A stretch of 64,000 nt of DNA from Caldilineaceae bacterium (GCA_020846635.1 JADLDO010000047.1:372001-436000); one strand, 5' to 3'; counted from the first letter of the stretch, positions 36,620 to 45,733 are shown. Notes: generated by a model from the letters alone, not told the origin. A program made the numbers and translations.

Positions 36620-37405
36620 ATGTGGAATGGCCCGCAGCCCCAAAGCCGTGTGATGCGGCTGCAAATGGTGGATCGCATCGTGGCGGACGTTCATCGCACG
36701 TACGGTGATAGGCTGAAGGCCATTGCGCTCTGTGGCTCTTTGGGCCGCGGTACTGATGGCGATTATTCAGATATTGACCTTTGGTGTGTGCTATCGACGC
36801 CGGGTGTGGACGAGGCGAAGGAGTGGGTCTATGGCCCTAGCAAGGCTGAGGTCGAATTCTATGGCGAAGATGTGATACGCGCCCGCGCGGTGGAGGTGCC
36901 GGCAGACTGGTCACTCCAGCAGGGGAGCTTGATCAACAACCGGCCTCTTTTTGGTGATCTTGCTTTTTTCGCTGAACTGCGTGATCTGGTGATGTCACCC
37001 CCCAAAGCTGTCTTTGATGAGACGATTGCCGAGATGGTGGTGGGCGAGTTTTATGAGTGGATGGGCAAGCTGCGTAATGGAGTGGCACGCGGTGAGTTGG
37101 CCTTTTTGCCGATTACGACCTGCAACTTTACGCTGCATTTGGCGCTGATGGCGGCGCTGCTCCACAGGCACATTTACAGCACAAGCAGTGCGCTGATGAA
37201 AGAGACGCTGGCTTTGCCGACACTGCCCAATGGCTATGCCGAACTGGTGGCGCTGGTCACGGCGGGCAAACTGCATGACTACGCTCAGACCGCGGCGGCA
37301 CTAGAGGCGACCTGGGCAGGAATGGGTCCCTGGTTGGCGCAGCATGGGATTGAGTTTGGCAAGCGCAATGCATGGCCCTGGACAGAAACCCCACTCACAT
37401 CTTAA
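36620..37405 (+). CDS. Nucleotidyltransferase-domain protein (kanamycin-nucleotidyltransferase-like)
   Basis: A 261-residue protein from the ATG at 36620, with AGAGGAG 7 nt upstream. The N-terminal domain has the DNA polymerase beta-type nucleotidyltransferase motif GSLGRGTDGDYSDIDLW (GS-x-DxD; about 35-51) that binds Mg-NTP. The C-terminal ~130 residues are helical, as in aminoglycoside and lincosamide nucleotidyltransferases. It may transfer a nucleotide to a small molecule, but the substrate is unknown and resistance is not implied. It starts just after the carB terminator and probably uses its own promoter. The frame extends upstream into carB, which is not used. Confidence 0.8.
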   Translation: MWNGPQPQSRVMRLQMVDRIVADVHRTYGDRLKAIALCGSLGRGTDGDYSDIDLWCVLSTPGVDEAKEWVYGPSKAEVEFYGEDVIRARAVEVPADWSLQQGSLINNRPLFGDLAFFAELRDLVMSPPKAVFDETIAEMVVGEFYEWMGKLRNGVARGELAFLPITTCNFTLHLALMAALLHRHIYSTSSALMKETLALPTLPNGYAELVALVTAGKLHDYAQTAAALEATWAGMGPWLAQHGIEFGKRNAWPWTETPLTS

Positions 37406-37493
37406 GCGCTCCCGCTCCCCAGAATCCTACGCTGCAAAGTACACATCTTCGCTCGCTTTTTCCTCCCGTGTGTCTGTGCTACCATAAGGCCCG

Positions 37494-37524
37494 CGCAGGG
37501 GTACCCAGAAGGTGTACCCCTGCG
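37494..37524 (+). terminator. Hairpin after the nucleotidyltransferase gene
   Basis: A perfect 11-bp stem (CGCAGGGGTAC / GTACCCCTGCG) with a 9-nt loop, without a T run. Possible weak terminator or leader structure for the next gene. Confidence 0.45.
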
Positions 37525-37589
37525 AATTGCATCAGAATTGATCCTAATTGAGTACTTAGCGCTATTCAAGACAGACTCCCACAGTACCT

Positions 37590-39257
37590 ATGAAAGAGAA
37601 AGATATTATGCCAAGTATTCATAGCCCGCGGCGTTGGGGCATTGTGACCGCGCTGCTGTTGATTTTACTGCTGGCGGCATGCGCGCAGACGCCCCCGGCT
37701 GCGGTTCCTGATGGCGCGCAAAGTGCGCTGGTTGCCCCGGTTCAAGCGACGGATGGCGCGCAGCCGAGCGATGTGGCGGCGGTCTATGGTCTGCCCGATC
37801 TGGCGGGGCGCGTCGTGGTGGCGGTGACAGGGAACGACTATATTCCGTTGAACTACGTCGATCCGTTGACGGGTGAGGCGGAAGGGTGGGAGTATGACGC
37901 GGTTAACGAGATCTGCCGCCGGTTGAACTGCCAGGTTGAGTGGCAGGTTTCGGCGTGGGACACAATGATTTCGGCGGTACGCGCGGGGCAGTTTGATGTG
38001 GGGATGGATGGGATCACCATCACCGACGAACGTGCCCAACAGGTGGATTTTTCGATTCCTTATCTGCGCAGCCAGCAATTTATGTTGGTGCGCGCCAGCG
38101 AAGATCGCTTTACGACACCCGACGAGTTGGCGGCTGACGAGGCGCTGCTGATTGGGGCGCAGGCAGGAACCACGGGATTTTTTGTAGCTGTCAATGGAAT
38201 TCTCGATGGAAATGAGGCGAATCCGCGCATTGTCCTTTTTGAAAATTTCGGGGCATCGGTGCAGGCATTGCTCAACAACGATGTGGATATGGTGTTGGTG
38301 GATGCTGCCAGCGGCGAAGGCTATATTGGGGCCAATCCTGACCAGTTGAAAATTGTGGGGGACCCACTGTCTACCGAGGACTTTGGCTTTATCTTTACGC
38401 CGGAGAGTGACTTGGTTGAGCCTTTTAACCAGGCGATTGACAGCATGAGCCGCGATGGCTTCTTTTATCATTTGAATACGCGCTGGTTTTATCTGAACAA
38501 CTCGAACGGTGAGGATATCTATGATCTCTTGCCTGATTTGGAAGGGCGAACGGTCGTGGCGGTTACGGCGAATGATTATCTGCCCTTGAACTTTGTCGAT
38601 CCGAAGACGGGCGCGGCGATGGGCTGGGAGTATGATGCGGTGGAGGAGATTTGCCGCCGCATCAATTGCCAGGTGGAATGGCAAATTGCGGCGTGGGAGA
38701 CGATGATCCCGGCGGTTGCCCAGGGACAGTATGACATTGGTATGGATGGAATCGGCATCACCGAGGAGCGGGCCGAGCAGGTTGCGTTTACGATTCCCTA
38801 TATGACCAGCCAGCAGTATATGTTGGTGCGTGCGGATGAGGATCGCTTTGTCAACGCAGCGGAGTTTGGGTCGCTCCCTGAGCTGCGGATTGGGTCGCAG
38901 GCCGGCACGACGAGCTATTTGACGGCGGTTAACCTGATCTTGGGAGGGGATCAGAATAGTGAGCGGCTAGTTTTGTTCCGTTCCTTTGGGGCGGCGGTAC
39001 AGGCATTGCTCAACGGCGATGTTGATGTGGTGCTGACGGATACTGCCACGGGTAAGGGATATGTGGGCGCGAATCCTGACCAACTCAAGATCACCGGGCC
39101 GGCGCTATCGACGGAGAATTTCGGCTTTATTTTGGCACCCGGCAGTGATCTGCTTGAGCCGGTCAATGCGGGGCTCAGTTCGATGATCCAGGATAATTAC
39201 GTGCAATATCTGTCGAATAAGTGGTACTACTTGTATGACCCGGAGACGGCGGAGTAG
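37590..39257 (+). CDS. Lipoprotein with two tandem amino-acid-type (family 3) solute-binding domains
   Basis: A 555-residue protein: signal peptide with lipobox LLAAC (Cys31), a short Ala/Pro linker, then two complete SBP_bac_3 domains (about 69-313 and 315-555). The two repeats are collinear with an offset of 246 residues and look about 60% identical by eye: NDYIPLN/NDYLPLN, GWEYDAV, ICRR[LI]NCQVEWQ, VGMDGI/IGMDGI, Q[AS]GTT and GANPDQLKI occur in both. Each domain should bind a polar amino acid or similar ligand. An amino-acid permease lies 1.7 kb downstream, past an unrelated minus-strand gene; no ATPase is nearby. Start ATG at 37590, or ATG at 37608 (Met7); neither has a strong ribosome site. 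Confidence 0.92.
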   Translation: MKEKDIMPSIHSPRRWGIVTALLLILLLAACAQTPPAAVPDGAQSALVAPVQATDGAQPSDVAAVYGLPDLAGRVVVAVTGNDYIPLNYVDPLTGEAEGWEYDAVNEICRRLNCQVEWQVSAWDTMISAVRAGQFDVGMDGITITDERAQQVDFSIPYLRSQQFMLVRASEDRFTTPDELAADEALLIGAQAGTTGFFVAVNGILDGNEANPRIVLFENFGASVQALLNNDVDMVLVDAASGEGYIGANPDQLKIVGDPLSTEDFGFIFTPESDLVEPFNQAIDSMSRDGFFYHLNTRWFYLNNSNGEDIYDLLPDLEGRTVVAVTANDYLPLNFVDPKTGAAMGWEYDAVEEICRRINCQVEWQIAAWETMIPAVAQGQYDIGMDGIGITEERAEQVAFTIPYMTSQQYMLVRADEDRFVNAAEFGSLPELRIGSQAGTTSYLTAVNLILGGDQNSERLVLFRSFGAAVQALLNGDVDVVLTDTATGKGYVGANPDQLKITGPALSTENFGFILAPGSDLLEPVNAGLSSMIQDNYVQYLSNKWYYLYDPETAE

Positions 39258-39287
39258 GAGATTCGGGGAGTAGGCTGTAGTGTGAAG

Positions 39288-39326
39288 AAAACCTTCCCGG
39301 AAGCATCCCAGAGGGTTCCGGGAAGG
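39288..39326 (-). terminator. Terminator between convergent binding-protein genes
   Basis: CCTTCCCGGAA (39292-39302) pairs with TTCCGGGAAGG (39316-39326). On the minus strand TTTTCTT follows, so it ends the solute-binding protein gene; it may also stop readthrough from the tandem binding-protein gene. Stem core CCCGGAA as in other terminators. Confidence 0.82.
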
Positions 39327-39340
39327 GTGTATTGGGTGAA

Positions 39341-40657
39341 TTATTCGAAGGCTCCTTCTTGTATGGCGTTTTGACGGGCTGCTTCCTGTGTGTTCATGAA
39401 GCCGTTGATGTCGTAGCCGTCCGTGAGTAGTCGCCGCAAGCCATTGTTGAAGCCAACCCATAGCTCATTGGGCATCCATTGGAAGCTGAAGGGGACGACC
39501 GCTGTGGCTTCTTGCATGATGCTGATGGCTTTGCTCATCTCCTCATTGATGGCAGTGGCATCCAGATCGACACGTGCGGGCGCAAAGACCGCGTTGATGA
39601 CACTTGCTTCGCGTGCAAACAACTCCTGGGCTTGCGGCGAACCGAGGTAGGTGAGAAAGGCCTGTGCTTGGACGCTGTGGGGTGCGTCTGCGGGTACGAC
39701 ATAGCCGATTACGTCCACTGGTTCTGCTGGCGGGATTGCCGGATCGACGATGGGAAAGCGGAAAAAATCCAACTCCTCGCGGAATTCCGGCTGTGCCTGG
39801 CTGATGATGTAGGTATCCATCAACACCATGACCGCTTTTTCGCCGCCAGGCAGCCCATTGTCATTTCGAACGAGCGCGTTGATGGCGGTGAGATCGTCCA
39901 TGCGTTCGGGATGTTCCACGACAAACCCCTGTTCAAAGAGGCTGCGCCATGTTTCCAACACATGGCTGATACGCGGGTCGTCAAAGCGTTCTTTGCCGGA
40001 AAGCAAAGCGCGCTGGTATTCCGCACCGTTGATGCGCAAGTTCAGGTAGTCAAACCAAAGTGTGTGGGCGTAGCCCTGCGAGCCGGGAATTGCCAAGGGG
40101 GTTTCACCGTTGGCCTGTAGGATGGCGCAGATCTGGATGAACTCTTCCCAGGTTTGTGGCGTTTGTAGATTGTATTGGGCGAAGACAGCTTTGTTATAGT
40201 AGATGCCTGCCCAGGCAAAGGCCGCGGGCAGCATCAGTGGTTTGCCGCTTTCCTCATCGCGGATTAGCTGCTGGATGTTGGGGAGCAATTTCTCATTGAG
40301 CGCGGCTTCTGTCCAGACTTCGCTGAGATCGGCGAGCTTGCCCTGGCGGCTTGCTTCTGCATATTGGCGGTTGACAAAGAACATGAGCATGTCGGGCAGC
40401 GGAGGGGTGGAGAGATAATCACGGTTAAAGCTGTTTTGTTGGCGGTTGAAGGTGATTTCCGGGTGGTTCTGGCGGTAGTTCTCGGCGAGCGTCTGCTCGA
40501 CTTGGCTGTTCACATCGAATGTTACCCAAAGCAACTCGGCAGGTTCTTGGACTGTGGCGGATGGCTCTTGCCCGCGGCCACAGTGGGTCGTGAGCCATGC
40601 GAGGAGCAGCAGGGCGAGGCAGAAGGCGAGCTTGCGCGTGGTAAAAGGTGCGTGCAT
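39341..40657 (-). CDS. Orphan ABC-type extracellular solute-binding protein (sugar-type)
   Basis: A 438-residue protein with a hydrophobic signal (LAFCLALLLLAWLTTHC). The Cys at position 26 could be lipidated, but a His at -1 is atypical for a lipobox. The mature part fits family-1/8 binding proteins (FAWAGIYYNKAVFAQY, TPQTWEEFIQIC, GEKAVMVLMDTYI, VDVIGYVVPADAP, FLTYLGSPQAQELFAREAS). No permease or ATPase lies in its unit; it interrupts an amino-acid transporter locus on the opposite strand. ATG at 40657 with GAGG 6 nt upstream, and a good promoter at 40702-40730. Confidence 0.88.
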   Translation of the reverse strand: MHAPFTTRKLAFCLALLLLAWLTTHCGRGQEPSATVQEPAELLWVTFDVNSQVEQTLAENYRQNHPEITFNRQQNSFNRDYLSTPPLPDMLMFFVNRQYAEASRQGKLADLSEVWTEAALNEKLLPNIQQLIRDEESGKPLMLPAAFAWAGIYYNKAVFAQYNLQTPQTWEEFIQICAILQANGETPLAIPGSQGYAHTLWFDYLNLRINGAEYQRALLSGKERFDDPRISHVLETWRSLFEQGFVVEHPERMDDLTAINALVRNDNGLPGGEKAVMVLMDTYIISQAQPEFREELDFFRFPIVDPAIPPAEPVDVIGYVVPADAPHSVQAQAFLTYLGSPQAQELFAREASVINAVFAPARVDLDATAINEEMSKAISIMQEATAVVPFSFQWMPNELWVGFNNGLRRLLTDGYDINGFMNTQEAARQNAIQEGAFE

Positions 40658-40701
40658 GGGGTTCCTCGGAAAGATTTAGGTGGATAGGTAGGGTCATTCA
40701 C

Positions 40702-40730
40702 ATTGTAGCATTGCCAAAAAATGGCTACAA
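40702..40730 (-). promoter_or_regulatory. Predicted promoter of the orphan binding-protein gene
   Basis: On the minus strand TTGTAG (40730-40725) and TACAAT (40707-40702), spacing 17 bp, about 45 bp before the start codon. The two hexamers form part of an inverted repeat TTGTAGC/GCTACAA. Confidence 0.65.
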
Positions 40731-40807
40731 CCTTTGCGCCAGAGAGGGGTTTCGGCTAATGCTCCATGTCGCGGATCGATCTCTTGCAAAACGTACTAGC
40801 GCAAGAT

Positions 40808-40836
40808 TTGGCGGATTGTATTTGCCAGCGTACAAT
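40808..40836 (+). promoter_or_regulatory. Predicted promoter of the amino-acid permease gene
   Basis: TTGGCG (40808-40813) and TACAAT (40831-40836) separated by 17 bp, about 115 bp before the start. Confidence 0.55.
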
Positions 40837-40952
40837 CGGGGATGGACGAAGATGGACGCTGGCATCTGACGGTGTCGGCGTCTTGTTTATTGGTGCTTAG
40901 TTCCGGCTATGTGATGTTTGTTGCGTGATTGTTGCGAAAGTACGAGGATGTA

Positions 40953-41825
40953 ATGAGCCTGTATGCTCAACCCGCCAGTGCGAGTGTCTCGCATGGCAGG
41001 GTACACCATGCCCCCAGCCGCTTGTTGGCGCGCCTGCCCTTTTGGCTACTGGGCGCGCTGGCGGTCGCCATTGTGTTTCTTTGGAATATCTCCACCGATG
41101 CCACCTATACGCTGATCTTTAACGCGGTGGTGGCGGGTGTGGGGATGACCCTGATGGTGACGCTGGTGGCCTTTGCTGGCGCATTAATTTTGGGATTGGT
41201 GATTGAACTGATCCGCTTGAGTGGAAACCGTGTGCTTAATGAAATTGCCACCTTCTATGTAGAGATTATTCGTGGTGTGCCGATGTTGGTGCTGCTTTAT
41301 TATATTGCCTTTGTGGGCGCGCCAGGCTTAGTGGATCTGATCAATTGGATAGGCCGCTCCCTCTTTGAATTGGGTATGACCCATGCTTTTGCCAGTGAAC
41401 TGGCGAGTTTCAGTATTCGCAATTTGAGCTTTGGCACGCGCGCGGTGCTCGCGTTGGTCATCGGCTATAGTGCATTTATTGCGGAGATCTATCGCGGCGG
41501 GATCGAGAGCATCGATCCTGGGCAGAGCGAGGCCGCACTGAGCATGGGCATGACGCGCTGGCAGACGTTGGGGCTGGTGGTGCTGCCACAAGCGTTTCGC
41601 CGGGTGCTGCCACCGTTGGGCAATGACTTTATCGCTATGCTTAAGGATTCGGCGTTGGTTTCGGTTTTGGGGGTGCAAGATATTACGCGTTTGGGCGATA
41701 CCTATGCTTCCAGCACCTTCCGTTTCTTCGAGACGTATAATGTTGTAGCGTTCCTCTACCTGCTCATGACCGTTGCCCTGTCGCTGGTCGTGCGTGGGAT
41801 GGAAAGGCGTATGCCGCGCGGTTGA
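40953..41825 (+). CDS. Polar amino-acid ABC transporter permease (HisM/GlnP type)
   Basis: A 290-residue inner-membrane protein. The ATG at 40953 follows GAGGATG at 5 nt; an upstream frame to 40929 is less likely. It has about five to six hydrophobic segments, the family start TLIFNAVVAGVGMTLMVTLVAF, EIIRGVPMLVLLYYI, and the ATPase-docking loop FIAEIYRGGIESIDPGQSEAALSMGM followed by VVLPQAFRRVLPPLGNDFI. It probably works with the tandem family-3 binding protein upstream (inference from ligand class and proximity). The ATP-binding subunit is not in the window, so it must be encoded elsewhere. Confidence 0.93.
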   Translation: MSLYAQPASASVSHGRVHHAPSRLLARLPFWLLGALAVAIVFLWNISTDATYTLIFNAVVAGVGMTLMVTLVAFAGALILGLVIELIRLSGNRVLNEIATFYVEIIRGVPMLVLLYYIAFVGAPGLVDLINWIGRSLFELGMTHAFASELASFSIRNLSFGTRAVLALVIGYSAFIAEIYRGGIESIDPGQSEAALSMGMTRWQTLGLVVLPQAFRRVLPPLGNDFIAMLKDSALVSVLGVQDITRLGDTYASSTFRFFETYNVVAFLYLLMTVALSLVVRGMERRMPRG

Positions 41826-41952
41826 CCAATGGTTTTCTGCGCGCGTGCAGAGTGACGTACAATAGAAAGACACGATTCACCTTTTTGATTTTTATGCCCA
41901 CGTTATTTGACTATACTGAATGGCTGCACAGCGTGAAAGAAGGGGTTTTGGC

Positions 41953-42861
41953 ATGAGCGAAAATGGTCACTACAAAGAGGCGCAAACCGGCACATTTGCC
42001 GTGAAGGCCGGATTGGCGCAGATGTTGAAGGGGGGCGTCATCATGGATGTGGTGACGCCGGAGCAGGCGCGCATTGCTGAAGAAGCGGGCGCTTGCGCGG
42101 TGATGGCTTTGGAGCGCGTTCCGGCGGATATCCGCAAGGATGGCGGCGTGGCGCGCATGAGCGATCCATCCATGATCAAGGAGATCATCGCGGCAGTGAC
42201 GATCCCGGTGATGGCGAAGGCGCGCATCGGGCATTTTGTCGAGGCGCAGATCCTTGAGGCGTTGGGGGTCGATTATATTGACGAGAGCGAAGTTTTGACC
42301 CCTGCCGACGAAGAGCATCACATTAACAAGCACAAGTTTAGCGTGCCCTTTGTCTGTGGCTGTCGCAACTTGGGCGAGGCTCTGCGCCGCATTGCCGAAG
42401 GCGCGGCGATGATGCGCACCAAAGGCGAGGCGGGTACGGGCAACGTCGTGGAGGCGGTACGCCATGCGCGCGCTGTCCACGGTGACATTCGCCGCATCCA
42501 GAATTTGGATGAGGATGAGCTGTTCGCCTTTGCCAAAGAGATTCGCGCGCCCTATGACCTGGTGAAGCAGACAGCGGAGTTGGGGCGCTTGCCTGTGGTC
42601 AACTTTGCCGCAGGGGGTGTAGCCACGCCTGCGGACGCTGCGCTGATGATGCAGTTGGGTGTGGATGGTGTCTTTGTGGGGTCGGGCATCTTTAAGAGCG
42701 GCGACCCGGCGAAGCGCGCCCATGCCATTGTGCAAGCGGTCACGCACTACAACGATGCCAAGATTTTGGCCGAGGTGAGCATGAATCTGGGCGAGCCGAT
42801 GGTTGGCATCAATATCGACACCCTCTCCGAACAGGAAAAGATGGCACACCGGGGATGGTAA
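41953..42861 (+). CDS. pdxS: Pyridoxal 5'-phosphate synthase subunit PdxS
   Basis: A 302-residue (beta/alpha)8 protein. Signatures: GLAQMLKGGVIMDVV, ALERVPADIRKDGGVARMSDP (with the substrate-binding Lys), IPVMAKARIGHFVEAQILEA, YIDESEVLTPAD and TKGEAGTGNVVEAVRH. It condenses ribose 5-phosphate, glyceraldehyde 3-phosphate and ammonia to PLP, in a complex of 12 PdxS with PdxT. The ATG at 41953 follows GAAGGGG; a GTG/other start at 41920 is unlikely. A TATACT (41912-41917) may be its -10 element. pdxT starts 4 bp after its stop. Confidence 0.97.
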   Translation: MSENGHYKEAQTGTFAVKAGLAQMLKGGVIMDVVTPEQARIAEEAGACAVMALERVPADIRKDGGVARMSDPSMIKEIIAAVTIPVMAKARIGHFVEAQILEALGVDYIDESEVLTPADEEHHINKHKFSVPFVCGCRNLGEALRRIAEGAAMMRTKGEAGTGNVVEAVRHARAVHGDIRRIQNLDEDELFAFAKEIRAPYDLVKQTAELGRLPVVNFAAGGVATPADAALMMQLGVDGVFVGSGIFKSGDPAKRAHAIVQAVTHYNDAKILAEVSMNLGEPMVGINIDTLSEQEKMAHRGW

Positions 42862-42865
42862 CGCT

Positions 42866-43501
42866 ATGGGCGCTGAGGTAATGCGCGATGAGGCACGCCG
42901 TCCGCGGATTGGCGTGTTGGCGTTGCAGGGCGCATTTGCTGAACACATTGCTATCTTGCGCCGCTTGGGGGTCGAAGCCGTTGAGGTGCGAACTCCGGCG
43001 CAGATGGAAGGGTTGGATGGGCTGATTCTCCCTGGCGGCGAAAGCACGACCATGGGGTTGGTGGCGGAACGGTGGGGGCTGGTGGAACCGCTGCGCGCAT
43101 GGGTGCATGGCGGGAAACCGACCTGGGGAACCTGTGCCGGGATGATTCTGCTGGCTGATCACGCTACGGGTCAGAAGCAGGGGGGACAGCCGTTGATCGG
43201 CGGGCTGCATGTCACGGTCAACCGCAATTACTTCGGGCGACAGGTGGACAGCTTTGAGACGACACTGACTGTGCCCTGTTTCGAGCCAGACGAAAGCCCG
43301 GCTATCTTTATCCGCGCTCCAGCGATTACGGAGCTAGGCGAGGATGTGGAACCGTTGGCCGAACTGCCTGGGCCGGTCTATGTGGCTGTGCGCCAGGGGC
43401 CGATCCTGGCAACCGCCTTTCACCCGGAGCTTACGCCGGATATGCGCTGGCATGCGCTTTTTGTGGAGATGGCGAGCCGAGGTCGTGGCTTAGAAAATTG
43501 A
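42866..43501 (+). CDS. pdxT: Pyridoxal 5'-phosphate synthase glutaminase subunit PdxT
   Basis: A 211-residue class-I glutamine amidotransferase: RIGVLALQGAFAEH, LILPGGESTTMG, the nucleophile in GTCAGMILLA (Cys90) and the late TAFHPEL with the catalytic His and Glu. It hydrolyses glutamine and channels ammonia to PdxS. The start at 42866 lies 4 bp after pdxS with GGGGAT upstream; an ATG at 42881 is also possible. Slightly longer than B. subtilis PdxT (196 residues), with extra residues at both ends. Confidence 0.96.
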   Translation: MGAEVMRDEARRPRIGVLALQGAFAEHIAILRRLGVEAVEVRTPAQMEGLDGLILPGGESTTMGLVAERWGLVEPLRAWVHGGKPTWGTCAGMILLADHATGQKQGGQPLIGGLHVTVNRNYFGRQVDSFETTLTVPCFEPDESPAIFIRAPAITELGEDVEPLAELPGPVYVAVRQGPILATAFHPELTPDMRWHALFVEMASRGRGLEN

Positions 43502-43510
43502 GAGACAAGG

Positions 43511-43549
43511 AGGTCTGGGCTCTGCATCATGGAGTCCAGACCTTTTTTA
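43511..43549 (+). terminator. Terminator after pdxST
   Basis: AGGTCTGGGCTC (43511-43522) pairs with GAGTCCAGACCT (43532-43543, one G-U) and is followed by six T. Confidence 0.92.
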
Positions 43550-43620
43550 TTGCTTACGTCATGTAAACGCTGGTGAAGACCCAAAAGTCCAAACGTCAGT
43601 TCTGGAAGATTGGGGGTAAT

Positions 43621-43649
43621 TTGACAGCGTATCTATTCACCTTAATAAT
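43621..43649 (+). promoter_or_regulatory. Predicted promoter of the pot operon
   Basis: A consensus TTGACA (43621-43626) and AATAAT (43644-43649) with a 17-bp spacer, about 85 bp before potA. Confidence 0.78.
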
Positions 43650-43733
43650 AGGGTGAAATTCCGCCATCCGGCTGTTTGTCCTCTGTAGGATGGCGTAAAC
43701 TTGCGGTGATCCCTTGAGGAGAGTTTGAGGGTA

Positions 43734-44855
43734 ATGGCTCAGCTAAACCAACAACCTGCTGTCGAATTGCGCGATTTGGTCAAACAGTATGTGGAGCCCA
43801 GTGGTGAGGTCGTCACCGCGGTCAACCAGATCAATTTGACGATTTATGATGAAGAGTTTTTTTCGTTATTGGGGCCTAGCGGCTGTGGCAAGACCACGAC
43901 ACTGCGCATGATCGCCGGGTTGGATATCCCCACCAGCGGCAGCATTATCCTCTTTGGCGAAGAGGTGACGGAGCGGCCTGCCTATCGCCGCCCGGTCAAC
44001 ACGGTCTTTCAACGCTATGCACTTTTCCCCCATATGAATGTGCGCGACAACGTTTCTTTTGGGCTGCGTATGCAGAAAGTTGCCAAAGACGAGATCGGTG
44101 ATCGCGTGCAGGAGGTGTTGCGGCTGGTGCGCCTGGAGAAGATGGGCGACCGCCGGCCCGCGCAGCTTTCGGGCGGGCAGCAGCAGCGGGTGGCATTGGC
44201 GCGGGCGTTGGTCAACCGTCCCGAAGTGCTGCTTTTGGACGAACCGTTGGGCGCGTTGGATTTGAAACTGCGCCAAGCGATGCAGGAGGAACTCAAGCGC
44301 ATCCAACAGGAAGTGGGGATCTGTTTTATCTACGTGACCCACGATCAAGAGGAGGCGTTGACGATGTCGGATCGGATTGCGGTCATGAACGACGGCAATA
44401 TCCTCCAGGTGGATAAGCCCTATGATCTCTATGAGGAACCCAAGACTCGTTTTGTGGCAGATTTTATTGGGGAGACGAATTTTCTCAACGGCGTGGTGAT
44501 CGAGAACGAGGGCGAATTTACTAACGTGCGCCTGGCGGGTGGACAGATGGCGCAGGTGACGACCGAAGGCAAGCACATGGCGGTTGATTTGCCGGTGACA
44601 TTGGCGATCCGTCCAGAGAAGATTTTTGTGGGCAGCGGCGCACCCCCTAAGGTTTTCAATGTCTTTGAGGGAATTGTAAAGAATATTGTCTACTTTGGCA
44701 CCGATACCTATTATGATGTGGTTCTCCCTGGGAATGTCATCGTGACGGCGCGACAGCAGAACCAGGATTACACCGGCACCGCGGCCACGGTTGCCATTGA
44801 TGACACTGTTTACGTGGCCTGGCGCGCGCACAACGCCAGTTTGCTGACGGATTGA
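43734..44855 (+). CDS. potA: Spermidine/putrescine ABC transporter ATP-binding protein
   Basis: A 373-residue ATPase: Walker A GPSGCGKTT, Q-loop TVFQRYALFPHM, signature LSGGQQQR, Walker B LLLDEP, H-loop VTHDQEE, and a C-terminal TOBE-type regulatory domain (about 270-373) with LAIRPEKI. This length and domain set fit PotA/PotG of polyamine importers. The ATG at 43734 is preferred; a TTG at 43725 lies inside GAGGG. potB starts 2 bp after its stop. Confidence 0.93.
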   Translation: MAQLNQQPAVELRDLVKQYVEPSGEVVTAVNQINLTIYDEEFFSLLGPSGCGKTTTLRMIAGLDIPTSGSIILFGEEVTERPAYRRPVNTVFQRYALFPHMNVRDNVSFGLRMQKVAKDEIGDRVQEVLRLVRLEKMGDRRPAQLSGGQQQRVALARALVNRPEVLLLDEPLGALDLKLRQAMQEELKRIQQEVGICFIYVTHDQEEALTMSDRIAVMNDGNILQVDKPYDLYEEPKTRFVADFIGETNFLNGVVIENEGEFTNVRLAGGQMAQVTTEGKHMAVDLPVTLAIRPEKIFVGSGAPPKVFNVFEGIVKNIVYFGTDTYYDVVLPGNVIVTARQQNQDYTGTAATVAIDDTVYVAWRAHNASLLTD

Positions 44856-44857
44856 GG

Positions 44858-45733
44858 ATGCTTCCTTTGACCACACAAACTTCGCCCTTACGCAAGAATG
44901 AACGGTGGCAAATTGGTGTGCTGATTGGCCCCAGCGCGCTCTATCTGCTGATCTTCTTTGTTGTGCCGCTGCTGATCGTCTTGGTCTATAGTTTTCTCAC
45001 GCGTGGCGCGTATGGGCAGATTATCTGGAAGTTCACGCTAGAGAATTATGTGCGTGTCTTTGACCCGCTTTATCTCTCGATTTTGTGGCGCAGCCTCCTC
45101 ATTGCCGGGGCGAATACGCTCATCTGCCTGCTGCTCAGTTATCCCTTTGCCTATGCAATTGCGCGCATGGAGAATGTACGCACGCGCGGGATTCTTTTGA
45201 TTCTGGTGATGATTCCCTTTTGGACAAATTTCCTGGTACGCACCTATGCATGGCGGGTGATCCTGGGGACAGATGGGCCGATCAATGGGCTGCTGATGGG
45301 GCTGGGCCTCATTCGGGAACCGCTGCCGCTGATCTTTAACAATGGCGCGGTGATGGTGGGGCTGGTCTATGGCTATTTGCCTTTTATGGTGCTGCCCCTC
45401 TATGCCGCGATTGATCGGATTGACTTTAGCTTGGTGGAAGCGGCGCATGATCTGTATGCAAATGGGCGGGAAGCGTTCTGGCGTGTGGTGCTGCCGCTGA
45501 GTATGCCAGGGGTTGTGGCGGGAAGCATTTTGGTCTTCATCCCCAGTTTGGGGACCTTTGTCACCACGGATCTGCTAGGTGGTTCGAAGTCGGTGATGAT
45601 TGGGAATTTGATCCAAAGCCAGTTTTTGACGGCGCGCGATTGGCCTTTTGGTTCGGCCTTTAGTGTGCTGTTGATGCTGGCTGTATTGGGCGCGACCCTG
45701 CTCTACTTTCGTAAGGGAGGGCGCACAATATGA
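44858..45733 (+). CDS. potB: Spermidine/putrescine ABC transporter permease PotB
   Basis: A 291-residue inner-membrane protein with six hydrophobic segments. Family features: VPLLIVLVYSFLTRG near the start, IPFWTNFLVRTYAWRVIL, and the docking loop SLVEAAHDLYANGREAFWRVVLPLS. It starts 2 bp after potA and its last four bases (ATGA) overlap the potC start, implying translational coupling. Confidence 0.93.
   Translation: MLPLTTQTSPLRKNERWQIGVLIGPSALYLLIFFVVPLLIVLVYSFLTRGAYGQIIWKFTLENYVRVFDPLYLSILWRSLLIAGANTLICLLLSYPFAYAIARMENVRTRGILLILVMIPFWTNFLVRTYAWRVILGTDGPINGLLMGLGLIREPLPLIFNNGAVMVGLVYGYLPFMVLPLYAAIDRIDFSLVEAAHDLYANGREAFWRVVLPLSMPGVVAGSILVFIPSLGTFVTTDLLGGSKSVMIGNLIQSQFLTARDWPFGSAFSVLLMLAVLGATLLYFRKGGRTI

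Noticed and set aside
41911..43053. 380-codon open frame antisense to pdxS/pdxT
   Set aside because: Covers two certain genes; composition and lack of motifs mark it as a shadow.
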